Positions 23,398-33,251 of a stretch of DNA of 64,000 bases are shown one piece after another. The stretch covers positions 124,001-188,000 of the forward strand of contig NZ_CP114871.1 of the NCBI RefSeq assembly GCF_027474405.1, read 5' to 3'. This DNA is from Caulobacter sp. NIBR2454. Lineage in GTDB: Bacteria > Pseudomonadota > Alphaproteobacteria > Caulobacterales > Caulobacteraceae. A program made the translations under genes and the position numbers. The notes beneath the pieces are model-generated. The model worked only from the letters and a program-made list of their open reading frames with translations, did no database searches and had not been told where the DNA came from. Position 1 is the stretch's first letter. Each line of letters begins with the position of its first letter.

Positions 23398-25722
23398 ATG
23401 AACGGCGGCCCAGACGCAGACGGGGACACGCGCCGCATGAGCGACGAAAAACGCGCCTTTACCGACGAAGAGGCCCTGGCATTCCACCGCTACCCGACGC
23501 CGGGCAAGCTGGCGGTGGTGGCCACCAAGCCCATGGCGACGCAGCGCGACCTGTCCCTGGCCTATTCCCCCGGCGTGGCCGTGCCGGTCCACGCCATCGC
23601 CGCCGATCCCGACGCCGCCTACGACTACACCTCCAAGGGTAACCTGGTTGCGGTGATCTCCAACGGCACGGCGATCCTGGGCCTGGGCGATCTGGGCGCC
23701 CTGGCGTCCAAGCCGGTGATGGAGGGCAAGAGCGTCCTCTTCAAGCGCTTCGCCGACGTTGATTCCATCGACATCGAGATATCCAGCAAGGACGCCGACG
23801 AGATCATCACGGTCGTCAAGAACATCGGCGTGACCTTCGGCGGCATCAATCTTGAGGACATCAAGAGCCCTGAGTGCTTCCGCATCGAGACCGAGCTGCA
23901 GGATCTGCTCGACATCCCGGTCTTCCACGATGACCAGCACGGCACGGCGATCATCTGCGCCGCCGGCCTGATCAACGCCTGCGCCATCACCGGCCGCAAG
24001 CTGGAGGACGTGAAGGTCGTGCTGAACGGCCCCGGCGCGGCGGGCATCGCCTCGATGGAGCTGATCAAGGCCATGGGCGTGCGGCCCGAGAATGTGATCG
24101 CGGTCGACTCCAAGGGCGTCCTCTATGAGGGTCGCACCGAGGGCATGAACCAGTGGAAGAGCGCCCACGCGGTCAAGACCGACAAGCGCACCCTGGCCGA
24201 GGCCGTGGCCGGCGCCGACGTGCTGCTGGGTCTGTCGGCCAAGGGCGCTTTCACGCCCGAGATGATCGCCAGCATGGCGCCCAACCCGATCATCTTCGCC
24301 ATGGCTAACCCCGATCCGGAGATCACTCCGGAAGAGGTCAAGGCCGTTCGCCCCGACGCGATCATGGGCACGGGCCGGAGCGACTATCCCAACCAGGTCA
24401 ACAACGTCCTGGGCTTCCCCTACATCTTCCGCGGCGCTCTGGACGTGCGCGCCCGGCGGGTGAATCACGAGATGAAGATCGCCTGCGCCCGGGCTCTGGC
24501 CGAGCTGGCGCGCGAGGACGTGCCGGACGAGGTGGCCGCCGCCTATCATGGACGGCAGCTGAAGTTCGGCCCCGAGTACATCATTCCGTCGGCCTTCGAT
24601 CCGCGGCTGATCTGGTACATCCCGCCCTTCGTGGCCCAGGCGGCCATGGATACCGGCGTGGCCCGCAAGCCGATCGAGGACATGGACGCCTATCGCGCCA
24701 GCCTCGCCCAGCGGCTGGATCCCACCGCCGGCTTCCTGCAGCGCATCAGCGGCTCGGTGATGAGCGGAGCGCAAAAGCGCGTGGTGTTCGCCGAAGGCGA
24801 GGAGCCGTCGGTGATCCGCGCGGCCTATGCCTTCCAGACCCAGGGTCTGGGCCAGGCGATCCTGTGCGGTCGCGAGAACCTGGTGCATCAGAACATGAAG
24901 CTGGTGGGCCTCAATCCCGACGAAACTCCGCTGGAGATCGTCAACGCCCGCGTCTCGGACAAGAACCCGGTCTATGTGGACTTCCTGTATGAGCGCTTGC
25001 AGCGCAAGGGCTACCTGCGCCGCGACGTGCAGCGCCTGATCAATCAGGACCGCAACAGCTTCGCCGCCGCCATGGTGGCCGTGGGCGACGCGGACGGCAT
25101 GGTCACCGGCGTCACCCGCAGCTTCGACCAGGTACTGGAGGAGATTCGCCGCGTGATCGACCCGGCGCCGGGCGGACGGGTGATGGGCATGTCTATCGTG
25201 CTGGCCAAGGGCCGCACCCTGTTCATCGCCGACACCAATGTCACCGAGCTGCCCGAGGCCGAGGAGCTGGTGGAGATCGCCTGCGAGGCGGCGCGGGACG
25301 TGCGCAAGCTGGGCTTCACGCCACGGGTGGCCTTCATGTCCTACTCGACCTTCGGCAACCCGATGGGCACGCGGTCGGACAAGGTGCGCAAGGCGGTGCA
25401 GATGCTCGACCAGATGAAGGTCGATTTCGAGTACGAGGGCGAGATGCCGCCCGAACTGGCTCTGGACCCGAGCCTTCGCGCCAACTATCCGTTCATGCGC
25501 CTGACCGACAGCGCCAACATCCTGATCATGCCGGCCATTCACGCCGCCTCGATCTCGACCAAGCTGGTTCAGTCCCTGGGCGGCGCCACGGTGATCGGGC
25601 CGGTGCTGCTGGGCCTGGAGAAGTCGATCCAGATTTGTCCGCTTTCGGCCTCGGTGTCGAAGATTCTGAACATGGCCATGATGGCTGCCTATGACCGGCC
25701 TCTGGCCGAGGCGAGCGCTTGA
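23398..25722 (+). CDS. maeB: NADP-dependent malic enzyme with phosphotransacetylase-like domain
   Basis: 774 aa from ATG 23398 (AAGGG 8 nt upstream); ATG 23437 (MSDEKRAFTD, 761 aa) is equally plausible from family length. The N-terminal malic domain (LAYSPGVA, HDDQHGTA) is followed by the NAD(P)-binding region (VVLNGPGAAGIA) and a C-terminal phosphate-acetyltransferase-like domain (from about residue 460) that is regulatory in known MaeB. It converts malate to pyruvate plus CO2 and NADPH. Terminator-like hairpin at 25770-25797. Confidence 0.95.
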   Translation: MNGGPDADGDTRRMSDEKRAFTDEEALAFHRYPTPGKLAVVATKPMATQRDLSLAYSPGVAVPVHAIAADPDAAYDYTSKGNLVAVISNGTAILGLGDLGALASKPVMEGKSVLFKRFADVDSIDIEISSKDADEIITVVKNIGVTFGGINLEDIKSPECFRIETELQDLLDIPVFHDDQHGTAIICAAGLINACAITGRKLEDVKVVLNGPGAAGIASMELIKAMGVRPENVIAVDSKGVLYEGRTEGMNQWKSAHAVKTDKRTLAEAVAGADVLLGLSAKGAFTPEMIASMAPNPIIFAMANPDPEITPEEVKAVRPDAIMGTGRSDYPNQVNNVLGFPYIFRGALDVRARRVNHEMKIACARALAELAREDVPDEVAAAYHGRQLKFGPEYIIPSAFDPRLIWYIPPFVAQAAMDTGVARKPIEDMDAYRASLAQRLDPTAGFLQRISGSVMSGAQKRVVFAEGEEPSVIRAAYAFQTQGLGQAILCGRENLVHQNMKLVGLNPDETPLEIVNARVSDKNPVYVDFLYERLQRKGYLRRDVQRLINQDRNSFAAAMVAVGDADGMVTGVTRSFDQVLEEIRRVIDPAPGGRVMGMSIVLAKGRTLFIADTNVTELPEAEELVEIACEAARDVRKLGFTPRVAFMSYSTFGNPMGTRSDKVRKAVQMLDQMKVDFEYEGEMPPELALDPSLRANYPFMRLTDSANILIMPAIHAASISTKLVQSLGGATVIGPVLLGLEKSIQICPLSASVSKILNMAMMAAYDRPLAEASA

Positions 25723-25769
25723 CCGGCCGTCACATTCTCGCGGCGAGACGCGCCTGACGCCCTGAGGAG

Positions 25770-25797
25770 GACGGCGGGCGATCCGCCGTCTTCTCTC
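25770..25797 (+). terminator. Terminator-like hairpin after maeB
   Basis: 8-bp perfect stem (25770-25777 with 25783-25790), 5-nt loop, then TTCTCTC. The tract is interrupted, so efficiency is uncertain. Confidence 0.6.
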
Positions 25798-25814
25798 AAG
25801 CGTTGGAGCGCACC

Positions 25815-27128
25815 ATGACTACGGCCAACCAGGCCGCAATAGGCGTCGATTTTGGCACCACCAACAGCGTCGTCGCCCTGGGTGACGGCGCGGGCGGCGC
25901 GCATCTGGCGTCCTTCGCCGCGCCGCAGGGAGAGGCGGTCGCTTTCCGCTCGGCGCTCAGCTTCCACGCCTCGCCCCAGGACCCCTCAGAGCGGATCGTC
26001 GAGGCCGGACCGTGGGCCATCGAGACCTATGTGGAGGACCCGCTGGAGACGCGGTTCATCCAGTCGTTCAAGAGCTATTCGGCCAGCGCCCTGTTCACCG
26101 AGACCCAAATCCTGCGCAAGCGGTACGGGTTCGAGGACCTGCTGTCGGCCTTCCTGCTGCGGCTGCGGGAACATGGGCCGGGCGCCTTGGAGGCGGGCAG
26201 GCGCCTGATCGTCGGGCGGCCAGTGAACTTCGTCGGATCCAATCCCGACCCGGATTTGGCCCTTCGCCGCTATGAGGCGGCGTTCCAGCGGCTGGGCTTC
26301 GAGGACATCTGGTACGCCTTCGAGCCGGTGGCGGCGGCCTTCTTCTTCGCCCGGCGGCTGGAGCAGGACGCCACGGTCCTGGTAGCCGACTTCGGCGGCG
26401 GCACCTCGGACTTTTCCCTGGTGCGGTTCGAGCGTCACGCCGGGCGGATCAGATCGCAGGGCCTGGCCAACAGCGGCGTGGGCGTGGCGGGCGACGCCTT
26501 TGACTACCGGATCATCGACAATCTGGTCTCGCCCGCCTTGGGCAAGGGCTCGTCCTATAGGGCCTTCGACAACGTCCTGCCGATCCCCAACCGCTATTTC
26601 ACCGCTTTCGCGCGGTGGGAGCAGTTGGCCCTGCTGCGCTCGTCGCGGGACATGAAGGACATCCGCGCCCTGGTCCGCACGGCGCTCGAGCCGGAGAAGA
26701 TCGAGCGGCTGGTGGAGCTGCTGGACGACAACCACGGCTACAGCCTCTACCGCTCGGTGTCGGGCCTGAAGGAGGCGCTGTCGCGCGCACAGTCCGCGCC
26801 CTTCGTGTTCGAGGGCGGCGATGTGCGGATCGAGGCGCATGTGGAGCGCGCCGATTTCGAATCCTGGATCGCGCCGGAGCTGGCGGCCATGGAGCGGGCG
26901 GTGGACGAGGCCCTGCGCAAGGCCAATCTGACCGAGGCGGGGGTCGATCGCGTGTTCATGACCGGCGGCTCGTCGTTCGTGCCGGCGGTGCGGGCGATTT
27001 TCGAGCGTCGGTTCGGCGCCGCCAAGCTGGAGAGCGGGGCCGAGCTGGTGTCCATCGCCTCTGGCCTGGCCCTGATCGGGGCGGAGGACGACCTGTCGGC
27101 CTGGTGCGGCCGGGCGCCCTCCGCGTGA
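25815..27128 (+). CDS. YegD-like Hsp70-family protein
   Basis: 437 aa from ATG 25815 (GGAG 6 nt upstream). Actin/Hsp70 ATPase motifs: GVDFGTTNSVVA, VADFGGGTSDFSLV and MTGGSSFVPAVR. It stops after the nucleotide-binding domain and lacks the DnaK substrate-binding domain and lid, as in YegD. Chaperone function is unproven in this family. It stands alone between maeB and a convergent M16 peptidase gene. Confidence 0.88.
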   Translation: MTTANQAAIGVDFGTTNSVVALGDGAGGAHLASFAAPQGEAVAFRSALSFHASPQDPSERIVEAGPWAIETYVEDPLETRFIQSFKSYSASALFTETQILRKRYGFEDLLSAFLLRLREHGPGALEAGRRLIVGRPVNFVGSNPDPDLALRRYEAAFQRLGFEDIWYAFEPVAAAFFFARRLEQDATVLVADFGGGTSDFSLVRFERHAGRIRSQGLANSGVGVAGDAFDYRIIDNLVSPALGKGSSYRAFDNVLPIPNRYFTAFARWEQLALLRSSRDMKDIRALVRTALEPEKIERLVELLDDNHGYSLYRSVSGLKEALSRAQSAPFVFEGGDVRIEAHVERADFESWIAPELAAMERAVDEALRKANLTEAGVDRVFMTGGSSFVPAVRAIFERRFGAAKLESGAELVSIASGLALIGAEDDLSAWCGRAPSA

Positions 27129-27135
27129 CCCGCGC

Positions 27136-29964
27136 CTAGTTCTTTTTCAGCGTGGCGCTGTCGAGGTTCAGCTGATCGACGGGGATGACCTCCGCGGCAG
27201 GAAGGGCCTGGACGATGCCGTCGCCCATCTGGCTGCGATCCCCGACCACGACGACGCTGGCCTTGGCCGGGTCGAGCGAGGTGCGGGCGAAGGCCTGGAC
27301 GTCGGCGGGGCTCACCGCCTCGACCTTGGCCGTGTAGCGCTGGATCTCGGTCAGATCGATGCCGTTGAACGACAGGTCGCCCAGGATGCCGGCCAGACCG
27401 CCGGCGGTGCCCAGCGAGCGGCCGTAGCTGCCGATCAGCACCGACTTGCGGGCGGTCAGCTCCTCCGGCGTGGCGGGTTGGGCGGCCAGACGGGCCAGCT
27501 CGGCCTTGATCAGGCCGACCACCTCGGCGGCGGACTCGTTCTTGGTCTGGGCCGAGGCCGAGAATCCGCCGGTGGTCAGGCGTGGCGACAGGCCTGAATT
27601 GGCGCCATAGGACAGGCCGCGCTTGATGCGGATTTCCTGGTTCAGGCGGGCCGAATAGCCGCCCCCCAGGACGCTGTTGGTGACGATGCCCGCGTAGTAG
27701 CTCGGGTCCTTGCGCGCTATGGCGGTCTTGGCGAGGGTCACCGAGGCCTGGCCGGTTCCAGGCAGATCGACGATCACCTGACGCGGGGCGGCGGTCGGGT
27801 TGACCAGTGGGGCGGTCAGGGCCTTGCCGCCAGCCGCTTTCCAGTCGCCGAACGCCGAGCGAGCCAGGGCGAAGCCCTCGTCAGGCGTAACGTCGCCGGT
27901 CAGCACCAGGACGGCGTTGTCGGGACGCCAGGCGCCCTGGTGCAGGGCGGCCAGATCGGCGCGGCCGATCTTGGGCAGCGAAGTCGGGGTGCCGCCCGCC
28001 ACATGGCCCATGGGCGTGCCGGCGTAGAGCACCGGCGCGGTGACGAAGCCGGCCAGCGAGCCCGGCTGCTGATAGGCGACTTTCAGTCCGTCCAGGGACT
28101 GGCTGCGGACCCGCTCGATCTCCTCATCCTTGAATGCCGGATTGCGGGCGAGGTCGGAGAAAATCGCCATGGCCGGGGCCAGGTTTCCCTTCACCACATT
28201 GAGGCTGAGGGAGGACGACTCCCAGCCCGAGCCGGCCGACAGGTTGGCGCCAAGCGCCTCGCTCTGGGCGGCGATATCCTGAGCGCTGCGGGTGGCGGTG
28301 CCTTCGGTCAGCAGGTCGGCCATCAGGCTGGCGGTCCCGGCCTTGCCTGTCGGGTCGGAGGAGGCGCCGGCCTTCACGGTCAGCTGGGCGGCGACCAGAG
28401 GCAGGGCCGAGCTCTTGGCCACCACAACTTTCAGACCGTTAGGCAGCACCGTCTCAGCCGGCGACGGCAGGACTGGATTGACCGCCTGGCCGACGGGCGG
28501 CGGGGCCTGGCGCTGGTCCGCGGGGCGCAGGGTCACGATATCGCCGGTGAACTTCACGCTGGGGACGGCGGGCGGCGGCGTGGTCAGGGCGGCCTCGCCC
28601 TTCGGCCGCTCGGATTCAGCCAGGTATCGGATGGTCACGGCGCGGTCGTCGGCCATGTACTTGCGGGCCGCGGCCTGGACGTCGGCGGCGGTGACGGCCG
28701 ACAGCTCGGCCACGGCGCTGTTGGCGTTGGCGGCGTCCCCTTCGGTCATAAGGGCGTAGCCCAGGGCGAAGGCGCGATCATCGATGGTCTCGCGGTCGCG
28801 GACGGCGGCGGCGATCAGCTCGGTCTTGGCCTCATCCAGCTCGGCGGCGGTGACCGGTGCGTCGCGCATGCGGGCGACCTCCGCCTTCAGCAGGGCTTCG
28901 TTCTCGGCGATGGTCTTGTCGCCGGCGACGATGGCCCCGGCATAGATCAGGCCCGGCTGCGCGGGCAGGTCGGCGCCGGAGAAGGCCTCTACCGCCACCT
29001 GCTTGTCATAGACCATGGTGTTGTAGAGCCGGGACGACTTGCCGCCTGACAGAATGGCGTTGAGCACGGCGGTCGCCGCGGCGTCCTTGTCCGACGCCTT
29101 GGGGCCGAGCCAGGTCATGACCACGGCCGGCAGCGGCACGTTGGGGCCATAGGTGGTGATGGTCTTGGGCCCGGTGCGCGCGGGCTCCACCGCCGTGACG
29201 CGCGGCAAGGCGGCGGGGGGTGTCTTGATGGGCGCCAGGTACTTGTCGACCCAGGCGTTGAACTGCGTCTCGTCGAAGTTGCCGACCACGATCAGGGCGG
29301 CGTTGTCGGGCCGGTAGTAGGTGGCGTGGAAGGCGCGCACGTCGTCGATGGTGGCGGCGTCCAGCTCCTCGATCGAGCCGATGCCCGGGCGCTTGTACGG
29401 GTGGGTCGTATAGGAGTTTTGCGGGATATAGAGGCCGAACAGGCGGCCGTAGGGTTGGGCCAGGATGCGCTGGCGAAGCTCTTCCTTCACCACGTCGCGC
29501 TCGGACTTGAAGATCGCCTCGTCCACCACGAGAGCGCCCAGGCGCTGGGATTCGGCCCACAGCAGGCGTTCCAAATGGGCGGCGGGCACCACCTCGTAGT
29601 AGTTGGTGAAATCGTCATAGGTGGAGGCGTTGTTGAAGCCGCCCACGTCCTCGGTCAGGCGGTCTAGAGTCTCTGACGGCATGTCCCGCGTGGCCTTGAA
29701 CATCATGTGTTCGAACAGGTGCGCGAAGCCCGAGCGGCCGTTGGGGTCGTCCTTGGAGCCGACGCCATACCAGACCTGCACCGTCACATTGGGCGTGGCC
29801 GTGTCGCGCGACCAGTAGACCTTCATCCCGTTGGCCAGGGTCCGCTCCATGTAGACGATGGGCGGAACGGCGATGTCGGCGGCCACGGCCGGCGCGGCGG
29901 CCAAGCCGGTCAGGGCGGTGGTCGACAGGGCGAGTGCGAGGACGGCGGCTTTGGCGATGCGCAT
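27136..29964 (-). CDS. Secreted M16-family zinc peptidase (two-domain)
   Basis: 942 aa. Signal peptide (ALSTTALTGLAAAPAVAA). The N-terminal half has the inverted zinc motif HLFEH (residues 82-86) with further M16 glutamates downstream; the C-terminal half is a second M16 fold without the motif, as usual in fused periplasmic forms. It should degrade peptides in the periplasm. It lies downstream of two other exported-protein genes on the same strand. Confidence 0.93.
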   Translation of the reverse strand: MRIAKAAVLALALSTTALTGLAAAPAVAADIAVPPIVYMERTLANGMKVYWSRDTATPNVTVQVWYGVGSKDDPNGRSGFAHLFEHMMFKATRDMPSETLDRLTEDVGGFNNASTYDDFTNYYEVVPAAHLERLLWAESQRLGALVVDEAIFKSERDVVKEELRQRILAQPYGRLFGLYIPQNSYTTHPYKRPGIGSIEELDAATIDDVRAFHATYYRPDNAALIVVGNFDETQFNAWVDKYLAPIKTPPAALPRVTAVEPARTGPKTITTYGPNVPLPAVVMTWLGPKASDKDAAATAVLNAILSGGKSSRLYNTMVYDKQVAVEAFSGADLPAQPGLIYAGAIVAGDKTIAENEALLKAEVARMRDAPVTAAELDEAKTELIAAAVRDRETIDDRAFALGYALMTEGDAANANSAVAELSAVTAADVQAAARKYMADDRAVTIRYLAESERPKGEAALTTPPPAVPSVKFTGDIVTLRPADQRQAPPPVGQAVNPVLPSPAETVLPNGLKVVVAKSSALPLVAAQLTVKAGASSDPTGKAGTASLMADLLTEGTATRSAQDIAAQSEALGANLSAGSGWESSSLSLNVVKGNLAPAMAIFSDLARNPAFKDEEIERVRSQSLDGLKVAYQQPGSLAGFVTAPVLYAGTPMGHVAGGTPTSLPKIGRADLAALHQGAWRPDNAVLVLTGDVTPDEGFALARSAFGDWKAAGGKALTAPLVNPTAAPRQVIVDLPGTGQASVTLAKTAIARKDPSYYAGIVTNSVLGGGYSARLNQEIRIKRGLSYGANSGLSPRLTTGGFSASAQTKNESAAEVVGLIKAELARLAAQPATPEELTARKSVLIGSYGRSLGTAGGLAGILGDLSFNGIDLTEIQRYTAKVEAVSPADVQAFARTSLDPAKASVVVVGDRSQMGDGIVQALPAAEVIPVDQLNLDSATLKKN

Positions 29965-30027
29965 GTGGGTCTCCGAGCAGGACGGGACCCTAGCACCGGG
30001 GTGGGAGAGGGAAAGATTACGGCTGTG

Positions 30028-30417
30028 TCATCTTGCCTTGAGGGCGGCCAGCTCCTTGCTGTCGATGCGGCCGTCGCGATTGGCGTCGGCGCGGTCAAAA
30101 GCCGGCATGGGCGCGGACTGGAACTCCTGACGGGTCACCTTGCCGTTCCGGTCGGCGTCCGCCGCCACGAGCAGGGCGCGCATCTGTTCGCCCCGAGCCT
30201 TCATCTTACGCGGCGCGGCGGAGATGACGAGATAGCCGCGGTCCCGGCGGTCGAGCCGGTCGAACATCTCGCCCCGCATAGACGCGGCCTCCGCGCGCTC
30301 GACCACGCCGTCATCGTTCCGGTCCGCCTTTGCGAGCATCTCTCGGGGATCGGGCTGGGCGGACGCGATGGTTGGAGCGGCGGCGAGAAGGACAGCGAGG
30401 AGGGGAAGGGCGCGCAT
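30028..30417 (-). CDS. Exported EF-hand calcium-binding protein
   Basis: 129 aa. Signal peptide (LLAVLLAAAPTIASA). Three 12-residue EF loops with canonical D-x-N/D-x-D/N-G spacing: DRNDDGVVERAE, DADRNGKVTRQE, DANRDGRIDSKE. A fourth, degenerate loop lies around DRRDRGYL. Periplasmic calcium binding is likely. It begins 15 nt after the small basic protein gene, so they form one unit. Confidence 0.9.
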   Translation of the reverse strand: MRALPLLAVLLAAAPTIASAQPDPREMLAKADRNDDGVVERAEAASMRGEMFDRLDRRDRGYLVISAAPRKMKARGEQMRALLVAADADRNGKVTRQEFQSAPMPAFDRADANRDGRIDSKELAALKAR

Positions 30418-30432
30418 GGGGGACTCCTTAGA

Positions 30433-30663
30433 TCAGCGGCGAAGACGTTGACGCAGCGGGCGTTCAGGTCTTGGCGTCGGGGGTTTGCGAAGTTCGCGAG
30501 GGCGCTCCGTGCGGGGAGCGGGGCGCGCCTCGGTGCGATAGACGGTGGTCCAGCGTTCGCTCGCGCCATCGACCGGCGGCCGGGCCGAACGCCGCAGAGG
30601 GCCTGCCTCCGCGGGGGCCGCGACGCAGAGCGCAAGAACGATGGGGAGCACGAGCCTTAACAT
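30433..30663 (-). CDS. Small secreted Arg/Pro-rich protein, unknown
   Basis: 76 aa. A signal peptide (LVLPIVLALCVAAPAEAG) precedes a short, strongly basic, proline-rich tail (repeated R-P pairs, ending RPLRQRLRR). No family recognised. It is first in the exported-protein unit with the EF-hand gene and divergent from the response regulator at 30785, whose promoter region it shares. Short and compositionally biased, so existence is probable rather than certain. Confidence 0.6.
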   Translation of the reverse strand: MLRLVLPIVLALCVAAPAEAGPLRRSARPPVDGASERWTTVYRTEARPAPRTERPRELRKPPTPRPERPLRQRLRR

Positions 30664-30784
30664 CGCTCAGACAATGCCCCTTCTTCGTCATGACCATGTG
30701 AGCGGCGTCCGACGGACTGTAACGAAAGGTAACGGGCGCTCGCCGTGGCTTTCGCCGGACGCGCCTTTGGGCCAGCTTGCGGCC

Positions 30785-31504
30785 ATGTCGCAGACCACAC
30801 TCATCGCCGTCGTCGAGGACGATCCAGAGATCCGCAGCCTCGTGGCCGGCCTTCTGACCCGGGAGGGGTTTGAGGTCGCCCCCTGCTCCGGCGGCGTGGA
30901 GTTGGATCGCCTGCTGGAACGCCGGCGCGTGGACCTGGTGGTGCTCGACCTGATGATGCCGGGCGAGGATGGGTTGTCGATCTGCCGTCGTCTGCGCGCC
31001 GGTCCGTCCGAGACGCCCGTGCTGATGGTGACCGCCAAGGGCGACGATATCGACCGGGTGGTGGGGCTGGAGATCGGGGCCGATGATTATCTGCCCAAGC
31101 CGTTCAATCCCCGCGAGCTGGTCGCCCGTGTGCGCGCCATACTCAGGCGGACGCGGCAGGCCAATCGACCGCCGCCCGCGCCCAGCGAGGTTTATGGATT
31201 TTCGGGCTGGCGCCTGGACTCCGGTTCGCGCGAACTCACCGATCCAGGCGGCCAGCGGGTCGAGCTGACCGCGGGTGAATTCGATCTGCTCATGGTGCTG
31301 TTGGCGCATCCGCGCCGGGTCCTGAACCGCGACCAATTGCTGGACTGGACGCGGGGTCGCAGCGCGGTTCCGTTCGATCGGGCGGTGGATGTGCAGCTCA
31401 GCCGCCTGCGCCGAAAGCTGGGCGACGATCCGAAGGCTCCGGACATGATCCGCACTGTGCGCGGCGGCGGCTATCTGTTTTCGCCGCAGGTGGTGCGGAT
31501 TTGA
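30785..31504 (+). CDS. OmpR/PhoB-family response regulator
   Basis: 239 aa from ATG 30785; upstream in-frame codons back to 30545 overlap the divergent gene and are not used. Receiver domain with EDD, phosphoacceptor D55 (VVLDLMMPG) and Lys (YLPKPF), then a C-terminal winged helix (about 140-235, with RRVLNRDQLLDWTRGR and DMIRTVRGGGYLF). Its stop overlaps the TTG of the kinase gene. Confidence 0.95.
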   Translation: MSQTTLIAVVEDDPEIRSLVAGLLTREGFEVAPCSGGVELDRLLERRRVDLVVLDLMMPGEDGLSICRRLRAGPSETPVLMVTAKGDDIDRVVGLEIGADDYLPKPFNPRELVARVRAILRRTRQANRPPPAPSEVYGFSGWRLDSGSRELTDPGGQRVELTAGEFDLLMVLLAHPRRVLNRDQLLDWTRGRSAVPFDRAVDVQLSRLRRKLGDDPKAPDMIRTVRGGGYLFSPQVVRI

Positions 31505-32862
31505 GGCTGGCCGCCGACAATCTGGCGGTGCGGCTGGGCTTGATCCTGCTGGCGGGCCTGCTCGCCCTGCAGGTGGCGATCCTGCTGATCGTCGCCTGGC
31601 CGACCGATACCGGGGCGCGGCTCTTTCGTCTTCCGCCCCCGGTCAAGGTGGCGGCCATGGCTGACGCCCTGGAGCAGGCGGGGCCAAGTTTGCAGCCGCA
31701 GGTCCTGCGCGCCCTCGATATGGACCCGCTCTCCGTCCAGCTCCTGGACGACTATCCGGGGCAGGGCGAGGAGGATGGCGGCGGCGACCATCGCGACGCG
31801 CCACGCCTCAATCGCCTGTTCGCTCGGTACGCGGAGGGTCTGGGCGGTCGCCCGTTCCGCGTTCAGGCGCGACAGGGCGCGCTGGTTCGCGCCTTTTCCG
31901 GCGACCAAGTTGGGGCCGAGGCGCCGGTGCGGGTGCTGGTGGAGTTGCGCACGGGGCAGGTGCTGGTGGTGGAGCGCCGCGCGCCGCCCGTATTCGAGCG
32001 TGTGAAGGCCCGCGCCCTGACTCTGGCCCTTGTGGCCGCTGCGATCTTCGCCGTCGTGCTGATCGCCAGCGTCGCCCAGACGGCGCGGCCGGTAAATCGA
32101 CTGGCTCGGGCCTCGCGCGGATTCTCCCGTAGCCTGGAGACGGACGATCTGCCGCTGGACGGCGCGCGGGAGCTGCGCGAGCTGTCGGCGGCGTTCAACG
32201 AGATGAAGCGGACGATCCGCGGCCTGGTCGATGAGCGCACCCGGATCCTGGCCGCCGTCGCCCACGACTTTCGGACCTATCTGACCCGGCTGCGCTTGCG
32301 GACCGACTTCATCGACGATGACGAGCAGCGAACCAAGGCGGCGGCCGATCTGGACGAGATGGCCCAGCTCATTGACGACACCCTCATGTTCGCCCGCGAC
32401 GCCACGACCGTCCCGTCCGATGGGGCGGGGGTCTCCGACGCGATCGCGGAAGCCCGGGCGCTGGCGGCGGTGCGGCGAGACATGGGCGAGCGGGTGGACC
32501 TTCGGCTGGAGGTGGAGGCGGCTAGCGCAGCCTGCCCGCCCCTGCCGTTGCGCCGCATGCTGGGCAACCTGCTCGACAACGCCGCGCGTTATGCGGGGGA
32601 CGCGCGCCTGATCGTGCGAGCGGAGGGAGGGCAGGTCGTCTTCCTGGTTGAGGACGATGGTCCTGGCGCCCCGAACGAGAGCCTGAGCCGCCTGACCGAG
32701 CCGTTCGAGCGGCTGGAGCCTTCGCGTGGGCGCGATACGGGAGGGGCCGGCCTGGGGCTGTCCATCGTGCGCGGTCTGGCGGAAAGCTGGGGCGGTGGGC
32801 TGCGGCTTGAGAACCGAGCCGAGGGCGGGCTTCGGGCGGTATTGAGCCTGCCGGCGGCCTAG
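31501..32862 (+). CDS. EnvZ-type sensor histidine kinase
   Basis: 453 aa, TTG start in TTGA overlap with the response-regulator stop. TM1 about 12-33, periplasmic region about 34-170, TM2 about 172-192, HAMP, H box AVAHDFRTYLTRLRL (His255) and a HATPase domain with LLDNAARYAGDA and GGAGLGLSIVRGL. The usual H-box proline (RTPLTR) is Tyr here. Partner is the coupled OmpR-type regulator; signal unknown. Confidence 0.94.
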   Translation: MRLAADNLAVRLGLILLAGLLALQVAILLIVAWPTDTGARLFRLPPPVKVAAMADALEQAGPSLQPQVLRALDMDPLSVQLLDDYPGQGEEDGGGDHRDAPRLNRLFARYAEGLGGRPFRVQARQGALVRAFSGDQVGAEAPVRVLVELRTGQVLVVERRAPPVFERVKARALTLALVAAAIFAVVLIASVAQTARPVNRLARASRGFSRSLETDDLPLDGARELRELSAAFNEMKRTIRGLVDERTRILAAVAHDFRTYLTRLRLRTDFIDDDEQRTKAAADLDEMAQLIDDTLMFARDATTVPSDGAGVSDAIAEARALAAVRRDMGERVDLRLEVEAASAACPPLPLRRMLGNLLDNAARYAGDARLIVRAEGGQVVFLVEDDGPGAPNESLSRLTEPFERLEPSRGRDTGGAGLGLSIVRGLAESWGGGLRLENRAEGGLRAVLSLPAA

Positions 32863-33152
32863 CCGCGCACGCGCACCCAGACGCCGGGCTCCCAGACATA
32901 GACCCGCCCCGTCCACCGCCAGTGGGGCGGAGACCACATCCAGTCTGGCCGTGGGTGTGCGGCGACATAGACGACAGGGGGCGGAGGCGGCGGCGTTACG
33001 ATGATGGTGCGCACAGGCCCCCGTCGCACCAAGACGTCGGCCTGGCTTGCGGATGGGGTGGCGACGGCGGCGGCGAAGACGCCGGCATAGAGGGCCGCGG
33101 CAAGCAGGACATGGCTCGCGCTCGCCGGACGGCGCAGGGGATAGGGCTTCAT
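32859..33152 (-). CDS. Small secreted Trp/Pro-rich protein (YXWGXW-like)
   Basis: 97 aa. Signal or membrane segment about 15-37, a polyproline run (TPPPPPPVV), then an aromatic tail (WMWSPPHWRWTG, VWEPGVWVRV) resembling YXWGXW/BCAM0308-type envelope proteins. Function unknown. It converges on the kinase gene with a 4-nt overlap and lies downstream of another small exported protein. Confidence 0.72.
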   Translation of the reverse strand: MKPYPLRRPASASHVLLAAALYAGVFAAAVATPSASQADVLVRRGPVRTIIVTPPPPPPVVYVAAHPRPDWMWSPPHWRWTGRVYVWEPGVWVRVRG

Positions 33153-33207
33153 CGTGTTCTCGTCCTGGAATGGGGCGCCCGGCCTCCGGGAGGAGGAGAC
33201 CGGGCGG

Positions 33208-33241
33208 GCCGACCCGCCGAATGTGGGGCAGGCGGGTCGGC
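33208..33241. repeat. Inverted repeat between two small exported-protein genes
   Basis: Perfect 11-bp inverted repeat (33208-33218 with 33231-33241) with a 12-nt loop. There is no T tract on either side, so it may be a transcript-stabilising hairpin or attenuator between the genes at 33252 and 32859. Confidence 0.5.
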
Positions 33242-33251
33242 GACCCTGTCG

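Noticed and set aside
23326..25542. 738-aa open frame antisense to maeB
   Set aside because: A GC-rich shadow: no family motifs, and it is opposite a full malic enzyme gene.
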